From assembly GCA_964360145.1 (NCBI GenBank), contig CAYHWW010000001.1:1-64000 (forward strand): 64,000 nt of DNA, in the 5' to 3' direction. This DNA comes from CAYHWW01 sp964360145 (lineage in GTDB: Bacteria > Bdellovibrionota > UBA1018 > CAYHWW01). The notes under the pieces were generated by a model, which ran no database searches, was not told the origin of the DNA, and saw nothing but the letters and a program-made list of their open reading frames with translations. Both the position numbers and the translations under genes were made by a program. Positions 22,975-33,384 of the stretch are shown one piece after another; within the stretch, counting starts at the first letter, position 1, and the number at the start of each line of letters is the position of its first letter.

Positions 22975-24963
22975 ATGAACAGAAAACTATCAATGACAAA
23001 AGCACTGACCCTTGGCGGCATCATAATCGCCGCCGCGCTGGGCCTTAGCAACAGGAATGAAGTTCTCGGAGGGCCGCCGCGCGCGGCGATCGCTTCGAAC
23101 GCAGCCGAGAAGGTCTATGTTCAGCCAGGTAAACATGATTCATTTTACGCTTTCCTGTCCGGTGGCTTCAGTGGCCAAGTCTCGGCCTACGGCCTACCCT
23201 CGGGACGGCTGCTGAAGGTGATCCCCGTGTTCTCGGTCAATCCCGAAAATGCATATGGTTTTTCGGAAGAAACGAAGGGCATGCTGGGCACTTCCCATGG
23301 TTTTGTGCCCTGGGATGACTCGCACCATCCTTGGCTTTCGCAGTCCAACGGTGAAAATGACGGTCGCTGGCTGTTCATCAATGCCAACAACACGCCTCGC
23401 ATCGCCCGCATCGACTTGTCCACATTCAGAACAGTCGAAATTCTCGAAATCCCGAACTCAGGCGGCAACCACGGCTCGCCCTTCGGAACGATGAACACGG
23501 AGTATCTCATCGCCTCCACCAGGTTCTCGGTACCCATCCCCAACAAGGACGTGTCGATCGCCGCGTACAAAAAGAAGAAGTCCTTCGACGGCACGATCAG
23601 CTTCATCAAGGTCGACCCGAAAGAGGGTCACATGAAAATAGCGTTCCAGCTGCTTGTTCCAGGCATCGACTATGACCTCGCCCACTGCGGCAAGGGGCCG
23701 TCGCATGGCTGGTGTTTCTTCACAAGCTACAACTCAGAGCGTGCGCACACGCTGCTTGAAGTGAATGCCTCAAGAAATGACAAAGACTTCCTCGCTGCCG
23801 TGAACTGGAAGGCAGCGGAGGCCTGCGTGGCGGGGGGCAAGGCAAAAGACTTCAGCTCGAAGCACGTGCACAACCTCTATAGCGAGAGTACGCACAACAC
23901 TACGGTTGAGCGCCTGAGCTCGACCAAGATGCTCAACGTCAAAGACTGCCCCGGGGTCATCTATTATATCCCGATTGCCAAGTCACCCCACGGGTCTGAC
24001 GTAGACCCCAGCGGGCAGTACATCGTGGGCGGCGGCAAGTTGGCCGCGCAGATCACGGTGTATTCATTTGAGAAGCTTAAGAAGGCCGTAGAAGAGAAGA
24101 AATTCGCAGGCGACTACGACGGCGTGCCGATTCTCGACTATGCCTCGGTACTGGCAGGCGAAGTGCAGAAGCCCTGCCTCGGGCCGCTGCACACCGAGTT
24201 TGACGGCAAAGGCTTTGCCTACACCTCGTGCTTCGTGAGCTCTGAAGTGGTCAAATGGCAGCTGGGAACCTGGCAGGTGGTCGACCGCATGCCTACCTAC
24301 TACTCACTGGGACACCTTATGATCCCAGGGGGTAATACGATGAAACCCTCGGGTCAATACGTGTTCGCCATGAACAAGATCACGAAGGACCGCTATTTGC
24401 CCACGGGTCCCGAGCTCAACCAGGCGGCACAGCTCATCGACATCTCTGGCAAGAAGATGGAAATGCTTCTCGACTTCCCGACGATCGGCGAACCACACTA
24501 TGCCCAGGGCATCGCCGCCGAGAAAATCACAAGCCATCAAACCAAAATCTACGAACTTGAGGCCAACAAGCACAAGTACGCGGTTAAATCCGAAGAAGAG
24601 GCAAGGGTGGTCCGCAGCGGCAAGGATGTACATGTGTATATGTCGTCCATCCGCAGCCACTTTTCGCCGGACAACATAGAGGGCATCAGAGTGGGAGACG
24701 ACGTGTTCTTCCACGTAACTAACCTCGAGCAAGACTGGGACATCCCCCATGGCTTCTCGGTACTGGGCGCCAATAGCTCGGAACTCCTGATTATGCCGGG
24801 CGAAACAATGACGATCAAATGGCAACCGAAAGAGGCAGGCATCTACCCGTTCTATTGCACCGACTTCTGCTCGGCGCTGCACCAAGAAATGCAGGGTTAC
24901 ATCCGCGTCTCAAAGGCTGGCTCGAGCGTGCCGCTGAAATATGGCACGAATGTGGATCTATAA
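22975..24963 (+). CDS. nosZ: Nitrous-oxide reductase, clade II (Sec-dependent)
   Basis: This encodes 662 residues. It reduces N2O to N2 in the periplasm at the CuZ site, fed by CuA. The N-terminus (MNRKLSMTKALTLGGIIIAAALG) lacks a twin-Arg motif, so export is by Sec, as in clade II enzymes. CuZ-type His clusters are visible: DDSHHPW (117-118), GGNHGSPF (166), then STHNTT, SPHGSDVDPSG, LGPLHTEFD and GEPHYAQ. The C-terminal cupredoxin has the CuA set CTDFCSALHQEM (Cys 628 and 632, His 636, Met 639) with IPHGFSV supplying the other His. AGAGAGAGG precedes the ATG. Downstream come nosBL-fusion, nosD, nosF and nosY in one operon. No nosR, nosG, nosH or nosX is present. Confidence 0.97.
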   Translation: MNRKLSMTKALTLGGIIIAAALGLSNRNEVLGGPPRAAIASNAAEKVYVQPGKHDSFYAFLSGGFSGQVSAYGLPSGRLLKVIPVFSVNPENAYGFSEETKGMLGTSHGFVPWDDSHHPWLSQSNGENDGRWLFINANNTPRIARIDLSTFRTVEILEIPNSGGNHGSPFGTMNTEYLIASTRFSVPIPNKDVSIAAYKKKKSFDGTISFIKVDPKEGHMKIAFQLLVPGIDYDLAHCGKGPSHGWCFFTSYNSERAHTLLEVNASRNDKDFLAAVNWKAAEACVAGGKAKDFSSKHVHNLYSESTHNTTVERLSSTKMLNVKDCPGVIYYIPIAKSPHGSDVDPSGQYIVGGGKLAAQITVYSFEKLKKAVEEKKFAGDYDGVPILDYASVLAGEVQKPCLGPLHTEFDGKGFAYTSCFVSSEVVKWQLGTWQVVDRMPTYYSLGHLMIPGGNTMKPSGQYVFAMNKITKDRYLPTGPELNQAAQLIDISGKKMEMLLDFPTIGEPHYAQGIAAEKITSHQTKIYELEANKHKYAVKSEEEARVVRSGKDVHVYMSSIRSHFSPDNIEGIRVGDDVFFHVTNLEQDWDIPHGFSVLGANSSELLIMPGETMTIKWQPKEAGIYPFYCTDFCSALHQEMQGYIRVSKAGSSVPLKYGTNVDL

Positions 24964-24994
24964 GCAGTAAGCTAAGCGCATAAGTAAGACGGAT

Positions 24995-26032
24995 ATGAGA
25001 ACGCTCGACATCATCTCAAAGCTACCAGAGAATATGCTGCGCAGGGCAGTGGCCATCGCGTCGCTGCTGCTCATATCCGTCTATTTTTTTCCACTTTGGC
25101 AGATTGAGCTCTGGGCCCCGCAGTACCCCGAAGGTCTTTTTATGACAATCTGGATCAATAGGATCACGGGCGACATCCGCAACATCAACATCCTCAATCA
25201 CTACATCGGGATGAAAAAAATCCTGCCTGCGGATTTTCCAGAGCTTCGCCTCTTCGCACCGGTATTTGGGGGACTCATCGCGACGGGGCTGGCTGCGAGC
25301 CTGAGCGGAAAACGGGTTTTGATGTACCTTTGGATCGTGCTTTTGCTCACGCTTGCCGTGGCTGCAGCCGCGGATTTCTATAATTGGGAGTATCGTTTCG
25401 GGCACGAGCTGAGCCCCGACGCCGCGATCAAGGTCGAGGGCATGGCCTATCAGCCGCCACTGATCGGCGTTCGCAGCCTCCTGAATATCTCAGCATGGTC
25501 ACTGCCGGGCCTCGCGGGCTACTGCGTGCTGCTCTCGACACTTATTGCAGGCTTCGCGTTGGCCATCGACGTGCTCCAGAGGCGTCGCTTAGCCATTGTT
25601 CTCGCGTTATTCGCGTTTGCTGGCTGCTCGATGACGGGGCCATCACCCATCGACTTCGGGCACGACCAATGCGGCAATTGCAAAATGACCATCACTGACC
25701 ATCGTTTTGGTGGGGAATTAGTGACCAAGACGGGAAAAACATATAAATTCGATGCCCTGGAGTGCATGTCGAGTTTCATGAAAAATCAGAATCTGGCGGA
25801 TGTATCGATCTACGTGCTCGATGCGACCAACAAAGGCAAGTTCATCGCCGCGGAGAAAGCGCTATTCCTCCGCAGCAAGAAAATTCATGCGCCCATGGGC
25901 GATGCGATTCTCGCCGCACCAGACAAGGCTGCCGCGGATCGCCTCATTGGCGAAGCGGGAACAACAGGTATTTTGACATGGAGCAATATTTCTCAAAGCT
26001 TGGCAACACCGCTTTCCTCACCTTCGCACTGA
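24995..26032 (+). CDS. nosL: NosB-like membrane protein fused to NosL copper chaperone
   Basis: This encodes 345 residues. Residues 1-205 form a membrane domain with about five hydrophobic segments (around 18-36, 86-102, 107-125, 165-190 and 197-210); this type of protein (NosB-like) is typical of clade II nos clusters. The last segment ends ALFAFAGCSM, an internal lipobox-like sequence, and runs into a NosL domain: FGHDQCGNCKMTITDHRFGG (Cys 226, Cys 229, Met 231), KTGKTYKFDALECM and so on. NosL delivers Cu(I) to NosZ. In most genomes the two are separate genes, NosL being a lipoprotein. Here they form one frame, though lipobox cleavage at Cys 211 might still release NosL. nosD starts inside its 3' end. 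Confidence 0.85.
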   Translation: MRTLDIISKLPENMLRRAVAIASLLLISVYFFPLWQIELWAPQYPEGLFMTIWINRITGDIRNINILNHYIGMKKILPADFPELRLFAPVFGGLIATGLAASLSGKRVLMYLWIVLLLTLAVAAAADFYNWEYRFGHELSPDAAIKVEGMAYQPPLIGVRSLLNISAWSLPGLAGYCVLLSTLIAGFALAIDVLQRRRLAIVLALFAFAGCSMTGPSPIDFGHDQCGNCKMTITDHRFGGELVTKTGKTYKFDALECMSSFMKNQNLADVSIYVLDATNKGKFIAAEKALFLRSKKIHAPMGDAILAAPDKAAADRLIGEAGTTGILTWSNISQSLATPLSSPSH

Positions 26033-27267
26033 TCTGGGCCAACTGTGCGCTTGCCGCCCCACGGACCGCCCCGGAGCTGAGAGTCTGCGCGGAATGCGCG
26101 TTGAAAACCATCACTCAGGCGCTGGCGGCCGCTCCGTCAGGGAGCACCATCCGGGTCGCCCCCGGGCGCTATACTGATGCACCGATTGTGATCGATAAAA
26201 CCGTCGCCCTGCTCGCTGAAAAAGGCGCGGTGCTCGACAGCGAGGGCAGGGGCGACGTCATCACGATCAACGGGGCCAGTAACGTACGCATCGAAGGCTT
26301 TGAACTGCGCGGTTCGGGGTTCAGCTACACGAAAGAGCTCGCCGGAATCAAAATCGAAAGCGCGAAGAATTGCGTTCTTAAAAACAATACTCTGGCCCGA
26401 AACTCGTTTGGGATCTATCTGGCTGCCTCAGAGGGCTGCCGCGTCGAGGGCAACCGTATCACCGGCATCCCAAAAACAGAAACTGATACCGGTAACGGGA
26501 TCCATATCTGGCAAGGAAGCCACCACGTGATCAGCGGCAACGAAATTTCAGAGTCGCGCGATGGCATCTACTTTGAATTCGTCTCGGATTCACGCATTGA
26601 CCACAATCACTCACACGATAACATCCGCTATGGTTTGCACTTCATGTCTTCGAACCGCGACGCATATACCGGCAACGTATTTACCAGGAACGGCGCCGGC
26701 GTGGCGGTGATGTATTCACGAAAGATCGAGATGATCGATAACGAGTTTTCGCACAACCAGGGCACCGCAGCCTATGGGCTGCTGCTCAAGGAGATCTTCG
26801 ACAGCGTCATCCGGGGAAACCGCGTGGTGGACAATAGCGTGGGCATCTATATGGAGGGTTCGAACCGCTCGGCCATCGAAAACAACTACGTTGCCCGCAA
26901 CGGATGGGCGCTCAAGATCATGGGTAGCTGCGAGAATAATGTTTTCACTAATAATGATTTTTCGGGAAATACCTTCGATGCCGCCACCAACTCGAGCTTC
27001 AGCGACAATGAGTTCAGGAAAAACCACTGGAGCAGCTACAATGGCTACGACCTCAACCACGACGGCGTGGGCGACCACCCGTTTCGCATGTCGAGCCTTT
27101 CCTCCATCATCGTCGAGCGCGTGGACTCTTCATTCATTTTACTGCATAGTTTTCTCTTCACGCTGTTCGACGAGATCGAGCGCGCTCTCCCCGAGCTGAC
27201 TTCCGAGCGCCTCATGGACACCGAGCCGCTCATGAAATCACCCCTGCGAAATGAGGCCCGCCGATGA
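25978..27267 (+). CDS. nosD: Periplasmic copper-site maturation protein NosD
   Basis: This encodes 429 residues. ATG 25978 starts a signal peptide (KLGNTAFLTFALIWANCALAA), so the longer frame from 25762 is rejected. The mature protein is a right-handed beta-helix of CASH repeats (NVRIEGFELRGSG, NCVLKNNTLARNSFGIYL, HHVISGNEISESRDGIYFEF and many more), the usual NosD structure. NosD works with the NosFY ABC transporter to assemble the CuZ (sulfur-copper) site of NosZ. It overlaps the NosL-fusion gene by 55 bases and nosF by ATGA. Confidence 0.95.
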   Translation: MEQYFSKLGNTAFLTFALIWANCALAAPRTAPELRVCAECALKTITQALAAAPSGSTIRVAPGRYTDAPIVIDKTVALLAEKGAVLDSEGRGDVITINGASNVRIEGFELRGSGFSYTKELAGIKIESAKNCVLKNNTLARNSFGIYLAASEGCRVEGNRITGIPKTETDTGNGIHIWQGSHHVISGNEISESRDGIYFEFVSDSRIDHNHSHDNIRYGLHFMSSNRDAYTGNVFTRNGAGVAVMYSRKIEMIDNEFSHNQGTAAYGLLLKEIFDSVIRGNRVVDNSVGIYMEGSNRSAIENNYVARNGWALKIMGSCENNVFTNNDFSGNTFDAATNSSFSDNEFRKNHWSSYNGYDLNHDGVGDHPFRMSSLSSIIVERVDSSFILLHSFLFTLFDEIERALPELTSERLMDTEPLMKSPLRNEARR

Positions 27268-27977
27268 TCGAAGTACGAGGACTCAAGAAATCATTTGGAC
27301 CGATCGACGCGCTGCGTGGAATTGATCTGCGCATAGTGCCCGGCGCCGTAACCGGCGTATTGGGCCCCAACGCCTGCGGAAAGACCACGCTCATCAAGTC
27401 GATTCTGGGACTCGTGCTCCCCGACGCCGGAGAAATCTGCATTGTCGGCCACCCCATCAACCGCGACTGTGAGTACCGCGGGCAGATCGGTTATCTGCCT
27501 CAGAGCCCTGACTTCCCGTCGAACCTTTCCATCAAAGAGCTCTTCGCGATGATGGAAGATGTGCGTGGCCAAAAGGCGCCACGCCGGGAAGAGCTCATTG
27601 CGCTCTTCGGACTTGGCGACTTCATGAACAAATCATTTGCCGTTCTATCGGGAGGCACCAAACAGAAGGTCAGCGCGACACTGGCGTTCATGTTCGATGC
27701 GCCAATTCTGATACTCGACGAACCCACCGTCGGCCTTGACCCCGTGGCAGCCCTGCACCTGAAAGACCTCATTAGGAAGGCCGCAAGCGGCGGCAAGTGC
27801 GTACTCATGGTCTCGCACATCATTTCAGAGATCGAGCAGCTCGTTTCACAAATGATATTCCTGCTTGACGGCAAAATTCTTTGCTCGGGCCCCGTAGACG
27901 ATATCTTGAGACGCACGTCCACGGACCGCCTCGACGAATCCCTCGTGCGGTTGATGACCGGAAAGCACGCACGATGA
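27264..27977 (+). CDS. nosF: ABC transporter ATPase NosF
   Basis: This encodes 237 residues with a complete ABC ATPase set: Walker A GPNACGKTTL, Q-loop YLPQSPDFP, signature LSGGTKQKVS, Walker B ILILDEPTVGLDP and the switch His in LMVSHII. It powers NosFY, which with NosD builds the NosZ copper centre. It overlaps nosD (ATGA at 27264) and nosY (ATGA at 27974). Confidence 0.95.
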   Translation: MIEVRGLKKSFGPIDALRGIDLRIVPGAVTGVLGPNACGKTTLIKSILGLVLPDAGEICIVGHPINRDCEYRGQIGYLPQSPDFPSNLSIKELFAMMEDVRGQKAPRREELIALFGLGDFMNKSFAVLSGGTKQKVSATLAFMFDAPILILDEPTVGLDPVAALHLKDLIRKAASGGKCVLMVSHIISEIEQLVSQMIFLLDGKILCSGPVDDILRRTSTDRLDESLVRLMTGKHAR

Positions 27978-28750
27978 TTCTCAAGAAACTTTTCAAGTAT
28001 GAGCTCCTCAATATCATGCGCAATCGCTGGGTGTTCACGTTCGCGGGGCTGCTGCTTGTGCTGTCGTATGCATTTATCCACATCGCTGGCGACTTCTCGA
28101 AGGCGACTCTGAGTCTCTCAAGCGTGCTGACACTGCTGGTGCCGTTGGCGGCCTCGCTGTTTTCCGTCGTCTACTGGTACTACTCAGACCGTTTTACCGA
28201 AATCCTGCTGACGCAGCCCGTTCGCCGCGGCGATTTAGTCATGGCGCGCTCGTTAGCGCTCGCCCTCACTTGGGCGGCCACGCTGGCCCTGGGTATATTT
28301 CCGGCATTTCTGATGCTCGGCGGGCTGAGCTGGGGCGTGATCCTGCTTTTCGTGACAAGCGCATTACTGGCGTTTGTCTTCACGGCGATCGGTACGCTCA
28401 TCGCGACGAGCTTCAATGATCGCATTCGAGGCATTGGGATGGCACTCGGCGTCTGGCTCTATTTCGGCATCATTCATGATGGATTGGTTCTGCTCCTGCT
28501 GCTGGCATTCAGGGATTATCCTCTCGATCTGCCCGCAGGCATACTTGGCGCCCTCAACCCGATTGGGCTCGTACGCGTCATTCACCTGATCCATTACGAT
28601 GCCTCGTTGCTTTTGAGCTACAGCGGGGCACTGATGCGGAGTCTCATGATGGGCTGGCTGGGCTTGACGGTCGCGGGAGCCATCGGCCTGACCTGGCTCG
28701 CAGGCCCGATGTTGGCGGGATGGTGCCGATTTCGCGACAGGGACTTCTAG
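27974..28750 (+). CDS. nosY: ABC transporter permease NosY
   Basis: This encodes 258 residues from ATG 27974, which overlaps the nosF stop; the frame extends further upstream but only through nosF sequence. About six membrane segments are visible (for example WVFTFAGLLLVLSYAFIHI, VLTLLVPLAASLFSVVYW, MLGGLSWGVILLFVTSALLA, LGVWLYFGIIHDGLVLLLLL). YYSDRFTEILLTQPVRRGDL is the typical NosY cytoplasmic loop that couples to NosF. It is the last gene of the nos operon. Confidence 0.93.
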   Translation: MILKKLFKYELLNIMRNRWVFTFAGLLLVLSYAFIHIAGDFSKATLSLSSVLTLLVPLAASLFSVVYWYYSDRFTEILLTQPVRRGDLVMARSLALALTWAATLALGIFPAFLMLGGLSWGVILLFVTSALLAFVFTAIGTLIATSFNDRIRGIGMALGVWLYFGIIHDGLVLLLLLAFRDYPLDLPAGILGALNPIGLVRVIHLIHYDASLLLSYSGALMRSLMMGWLGLTVAGAIGLTWLAGPMLAGWCRFRDRDF

Positions 28751-28759
28751 CGAAGTGAA

Positions 28760-28798
28760 AGGGCCCTTGTGAGCGGCGGGCCCTCGCTTTACAATTTT
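28760..28798 (+). terminator. Candidate terminator of the nos operon
   Basis: AGGGCCC (28760-28766) pairs with GGGCCCT (28778-28784), and outer bases add partial pairing (GAAGTGAA / TCGCTTT). An AT-rich tail (ACAATTTTAT) follows. It is short with an interrupted U-run, so it is a weak prediction. Confidence 0.4.
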
Positions 28799-28803
28799 AT
28801 GAC

Positions 28804-29451
28804 ATGAGAACCCTCATCCTCTTTTTCGCGGTGAGCCTGTCCACTGCCCACGCGCAGGTCTGTGACGTCATCGAAGGCGCCTGGCGCACCCAGCCCAGCC
28901 TCCACCGGTCAGTGCAGACGCTGGCGCCCACGGCCTCAGGCGCCACCACCGCCGCGACGCTCTTCGCCCGGGCCATCAGCCAGTTGAAAATCCTGGTCAC
29001 TCTCTACCACCCCACGGTGTGGCCCCATCTCACCGCAAGGTACGCGGTGACCCCCGACTCAACAGAGGCAAGGCCCGTGGCTCATCTCAAGATGACGTTC
29101 CGATTTGGACCCTGGGGGTTCCAAGGCGCGGTACCCATCCAATACAGCTACTGCGGGTTCAATAATGCCGCCACGGGTACCTCAAGATTGCGCGTGCAGT
29201 TCGATCTGCGACGAGCCACCGGGGATCTGCGAGGGGTGATCTCCGCCATGCGCATCAACTTCTCGGCGGTGGACGCCGAAGACTCGACGGGCCGCATCAA
29301 CGTCACCTCGACGCTGGGCATCCTGCCCGGCCCCGGCTACGGCAACCACGGCGAGGAGATGGAAGACTTCCTGCGAAAGCAGATCTACCCCTTCATGGAT
29401 GCGCTGCGGACCCAGTACATCAACGTGCGTGATCAAGCGGAATTTATTTAA
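28804..29451 (+). CDS. Secreted protein of unknown function
   Basis: This encodes 215 residues with a signal peptide (MRTLILFFAVSLSTAHAQ). The mature part has a helical start and then a beta-rich domain (HLKMTFRFGPWGFQGAVPIQYSY, RLRVQFDLRRATGDLRGVI). No family is recognised. Base composition returns to the high-GC background here, marking the right edge of the nos cluster. It overlaps the end of the convergent ClC gene by 8 bases. Confidence 0.65.
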   Translation: MRTLILFFAVSLSTAHAQVCDVIEGAWRTQPSLHRSVQTLAPTASGATTAATLFARAISQLKILVTLYHPTVWPHLTARYAVTPDSTEARPVAHLKMTFRFGPWGFQGAVPIQYSYCGFNNAATGTSRLRVQFDLRRATGDLRGVISAMRINFSAVDAEDSTGRINVTSTLGILPGPGYGNHGEEMEDFLRKQIYPFMDALRTQYINVRDQAEFI

Positions 29452-31141
29452 ATGTTTGAGACGCGTAGTAGCTGAGCGCCTTCCGCCCCACTTCGCGATG
29501 GTAGCGGGCATCCACCAGGCTCTTGAAGAGGAGGCCCACCAAGCGGCCTTTGTCATCCACCACCGCCAAAGCAGGCGCCTGGCCCAGCTGGGCGTACACA
29601 TCTTCAAGGGAGAGCTGGGCCTCAACGGACACCGCATCCTCATCCAAAAGATCCCGGGAGCTGATGCCCTTCAAATCGGGGTGGTTGGGCAAGCGGTCCA
29701 AGGTGAGAAGACCGCGAAAAAGATCTTCATCATCCACAACACCGAGAACATTATAGGGGGAGGCCATGGCCTGGCGCTGGATCTCGGCGAGGCTCGCGCT
29801 CTCGAGAATGGACGCATGGTCGGAAACCATGGCGTCCTTCACCTGAATATCAGAGAGGAGCCCCATGGAACGGCCACTGACCATGCGCATCCCCCTGCGA
29901 GTGAGCAGACGATCCACGAGGTTGGGGCTGCGTAAAGCACGCAACGCCAAACCCGCCCCACCCAACGCCATGAGAGAGAGCCACCAGAGATATCCATCAT
30001 GAAGCACTTCCAGCGCCAGGGCCGCGGACGCCAACGGTGCGCCGAAGGCGGCGAGCACGGCAACGGGGGCAAGGGCCATGGCCATGGGCAAGGACCAAGA
30101 CAGCCCCAGGGCATTTCCCACGGCATAGCCAAAAAGCGCGGTGATCAAGAGCAGCGGCGTGAGGAGACCGGAAGAACCAAAGAGCGCGCCAGCGATGAGC
30201 AATGCCGTGACGCGCGCCACCATGGCCACCGCCGCGGACGGCGTGGTGAGATGGGCCCAGGCCATTTCCTGCGCGAGGCGCCAGGGCTCATCCAAGGTCG
30301 CCGGAGTCGCAAGGGCGGTGAGAGCGAGTATCGCCGCGCCAGCCACCACCGCTCGCGTGGAGGACCACTTGATTTTCGCGGGCACCGCTTTGAGCTGCGC
30401 CAACGCCCAACCCAGCATGCTCAACATGCATGCCGCGGCGGCGCCGAGCAGGGCCATGGCGAGACCCGAGAGAAGCAGCGTGGTGCCCTCGGGCATGGTG
30501 GCCTTGTAACCCACAAAAAGGCTGTGGAGCACATCGTGGTGTTCAAGACCAAGGGGCGCGGACAGCAAGCGCCAGGCCCCGTAGGCGGCCAGCGCACTGG
30601 TGAAGGCCCCCACCCTGGCGCGGTTGCCCGCGCCACTGAATGCTTCGAGGGCGAGAAGAGCGGCGGTGGACGGAGCCCCCAGCACGACGCTGAATGCGCC
30701 CGCCAAGGCCGCATCAATGATGATCTGGCGGATGTCGATGTCATGGAGAAAAAACCGTGCGGAGCTCTTGGGGAAGCGAGACACCACGCCCTGTTGAACG
30801 GCCATGGCACCTTCGATGGCGAGGCCTTCGGCGCCGAAGATGCCGAAGAGCTGCCCCACGGATGACAGCGCCGCTCGCAGGGCCCAGCCCGCGGAGGTGA
30901 CTCTTTGGATACCGAAATGAAATTCCTCAGCGAGGTCGGCGATGGGTTCGTTGAGCTCTGGGCTCTTGCGACCACGCTGTTGCAGCTCGAACAAGGCCAG
31001 CACGCCGAGGGCCATGGGCCCCACCCACAAACCGTTGGCCCCGAGGGTGGCGATGAACCCAGCACCCACGGACTGCAGGATGGCCCAGGCCACGGAAACG
31101 ATGGTGCCGCAAAATGCGCCGATGATGGCAGAGAGGAGCAT
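29444..31141 (-). CDS. ClC-family chloride channel/antiporter with C-terminal CBS pair
   Basis: This encodes 565 residues. The membrane part (1-400) has about ten hydrophobic segments with ClC-like landmarks: FGAEGLAIEGAM (cf. GREGP), GSSGLLTPLLLITALFGYAVG (cf. GxFxP) and FGAPLASAALALEVL. The canonical gating Glu position is degenerate (GAEGLAIEG), so transport mechanism and ion selectivity are uncertain. Residues about 425-555 form two CBS domains (VKDAMVSDHASILESASL; DAVSVEAQLSLEDVYAQL), which usually bind adenine nucleotides. It lies 26 bases downstream of glmS on the same strand. Confidence 0.82.
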   Translation of the reverse strand: MLLSAIIGAFCGTIVSVAWAILQSVGAGFIATLGANGLWVGPMALGVLALFELQQRGRKSPELNEPIADLAEEFHFGIQRVTSAGWALRAALSSVGQLFGIFGAEGLAIEGAMAVQQGVVSRFPKSSARFFLHDIDIRQIIIDAALAGAFSVVLGAPSTAALLALEAFSGAGNRARVGAFTSALAAYGAWRLLSAPLGLEHHDVLHSLFVGYKATMPEGTTLLLSGLAMALLGAAAACMLSMLGWALAQLKAVPAKIKWSSTRAVVAGAAILALTALATPATLDEPWRLAQEMAWAHLTTPSAAVAMVARVTALLIAGALFGSSGLLTPLLLITALFGYAVGNALGLSWSLPMAMALAPVAVLAAFGAPLASAALALEVLHDGYLWWLSLMALGGAGLALRALRSPNLVDRLLTRRGMRMVSGRSMGLLSDIQVKDAMVSDHASILESASLAEIQRQAMASPYNVLGVVDDEDLFRGLLTLDRLPNHPDLKGISSRDLLDEDAVSVEAQLSLEDVYAQLGQAPALAVVDDKGRLVGLLFKSLVDARYHREVGRKALSYYASQTFK

Positions 31142-31167
31142 AGGGAAGATTGTACTCTATTATGGGG

Positions 31168-33021
<1,854 letters not shown>

Positions 33022-33109
33022 GGGCTGAGTGTAACGCGGGGCCAGGGGTGGTGACAATGGCTGGGTGGGGCGCCATGAAGCGTGGGCCGTGGCGCCGCGG
33101 GGGGCCTGG

Positions 33110-33119
33110 NNNNNNNNNN
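33110..33119. other. Assembly gap (10 N)
   Basis: Ten unresolved bases join two contigs, with a G-rich run of about 14 G nearby (after 33157). True distance and content across this point are unknown, so gene order on either side of the gap should not be taken as proven adjacency. Confidence 0.98.
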
Positions 33120-33240
33120 GACTCGCCACTCCTTACCGTGCGGCATATGCGCGCACATGGGGGGGGGGGGGCGCCATCAAGCGGGCGACGTCCCCCCGGG
33201 CGAAACTTCGCGGCGATGATTTCAGTTCGGGGTCTGGGGC

Positions 33241-33380
33241 ATGTTCCTCATCAAACGCGCTCGCCGCGAGGGGCACGCGCCCAGCCTCCTCATCGGCATT
33301 GCGCTCCTCGTCTACCCCTACTTCATCGAGAACCCTTACCTGCTCTGGGGCCTTGGGGCGTGCTCATTGATGTGTAAATT
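33241..33380 (+). pseudogene. Truncated small membrane protein gene
   Basis: The frame starts with MFLIKRARREGHAPSLLIG and continues IALLVYPYFIENPYLLWGLGA, a basic N-terminus followed by two hydrophobic segments, like small two-helix membrane proteins of Proteobacteria. After about residue 43 the frame continues as antisense of the HipT gene and makes no sense. I infer that the 3' part was lost when the hipBST module arrived. The break coincides with GACACTAGTGTC at 33381-33392. Confidence 0.4.
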
Positions 33381-33384
33381 GACA

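Noticed and set aside
25762..25977. Longer NosD starting inside the NosL domain
   Set aside because: The extension is out-of-frame NosL sequence. The signal peptide starts at ATG 25978.
33022..33240. glmS ribozyme or riboswitch upstream of glmS
   Set aside because: No pseudoknot-like or conserved core was seen, the organism is Gram-negative, and the region is broken by the assembly gap.
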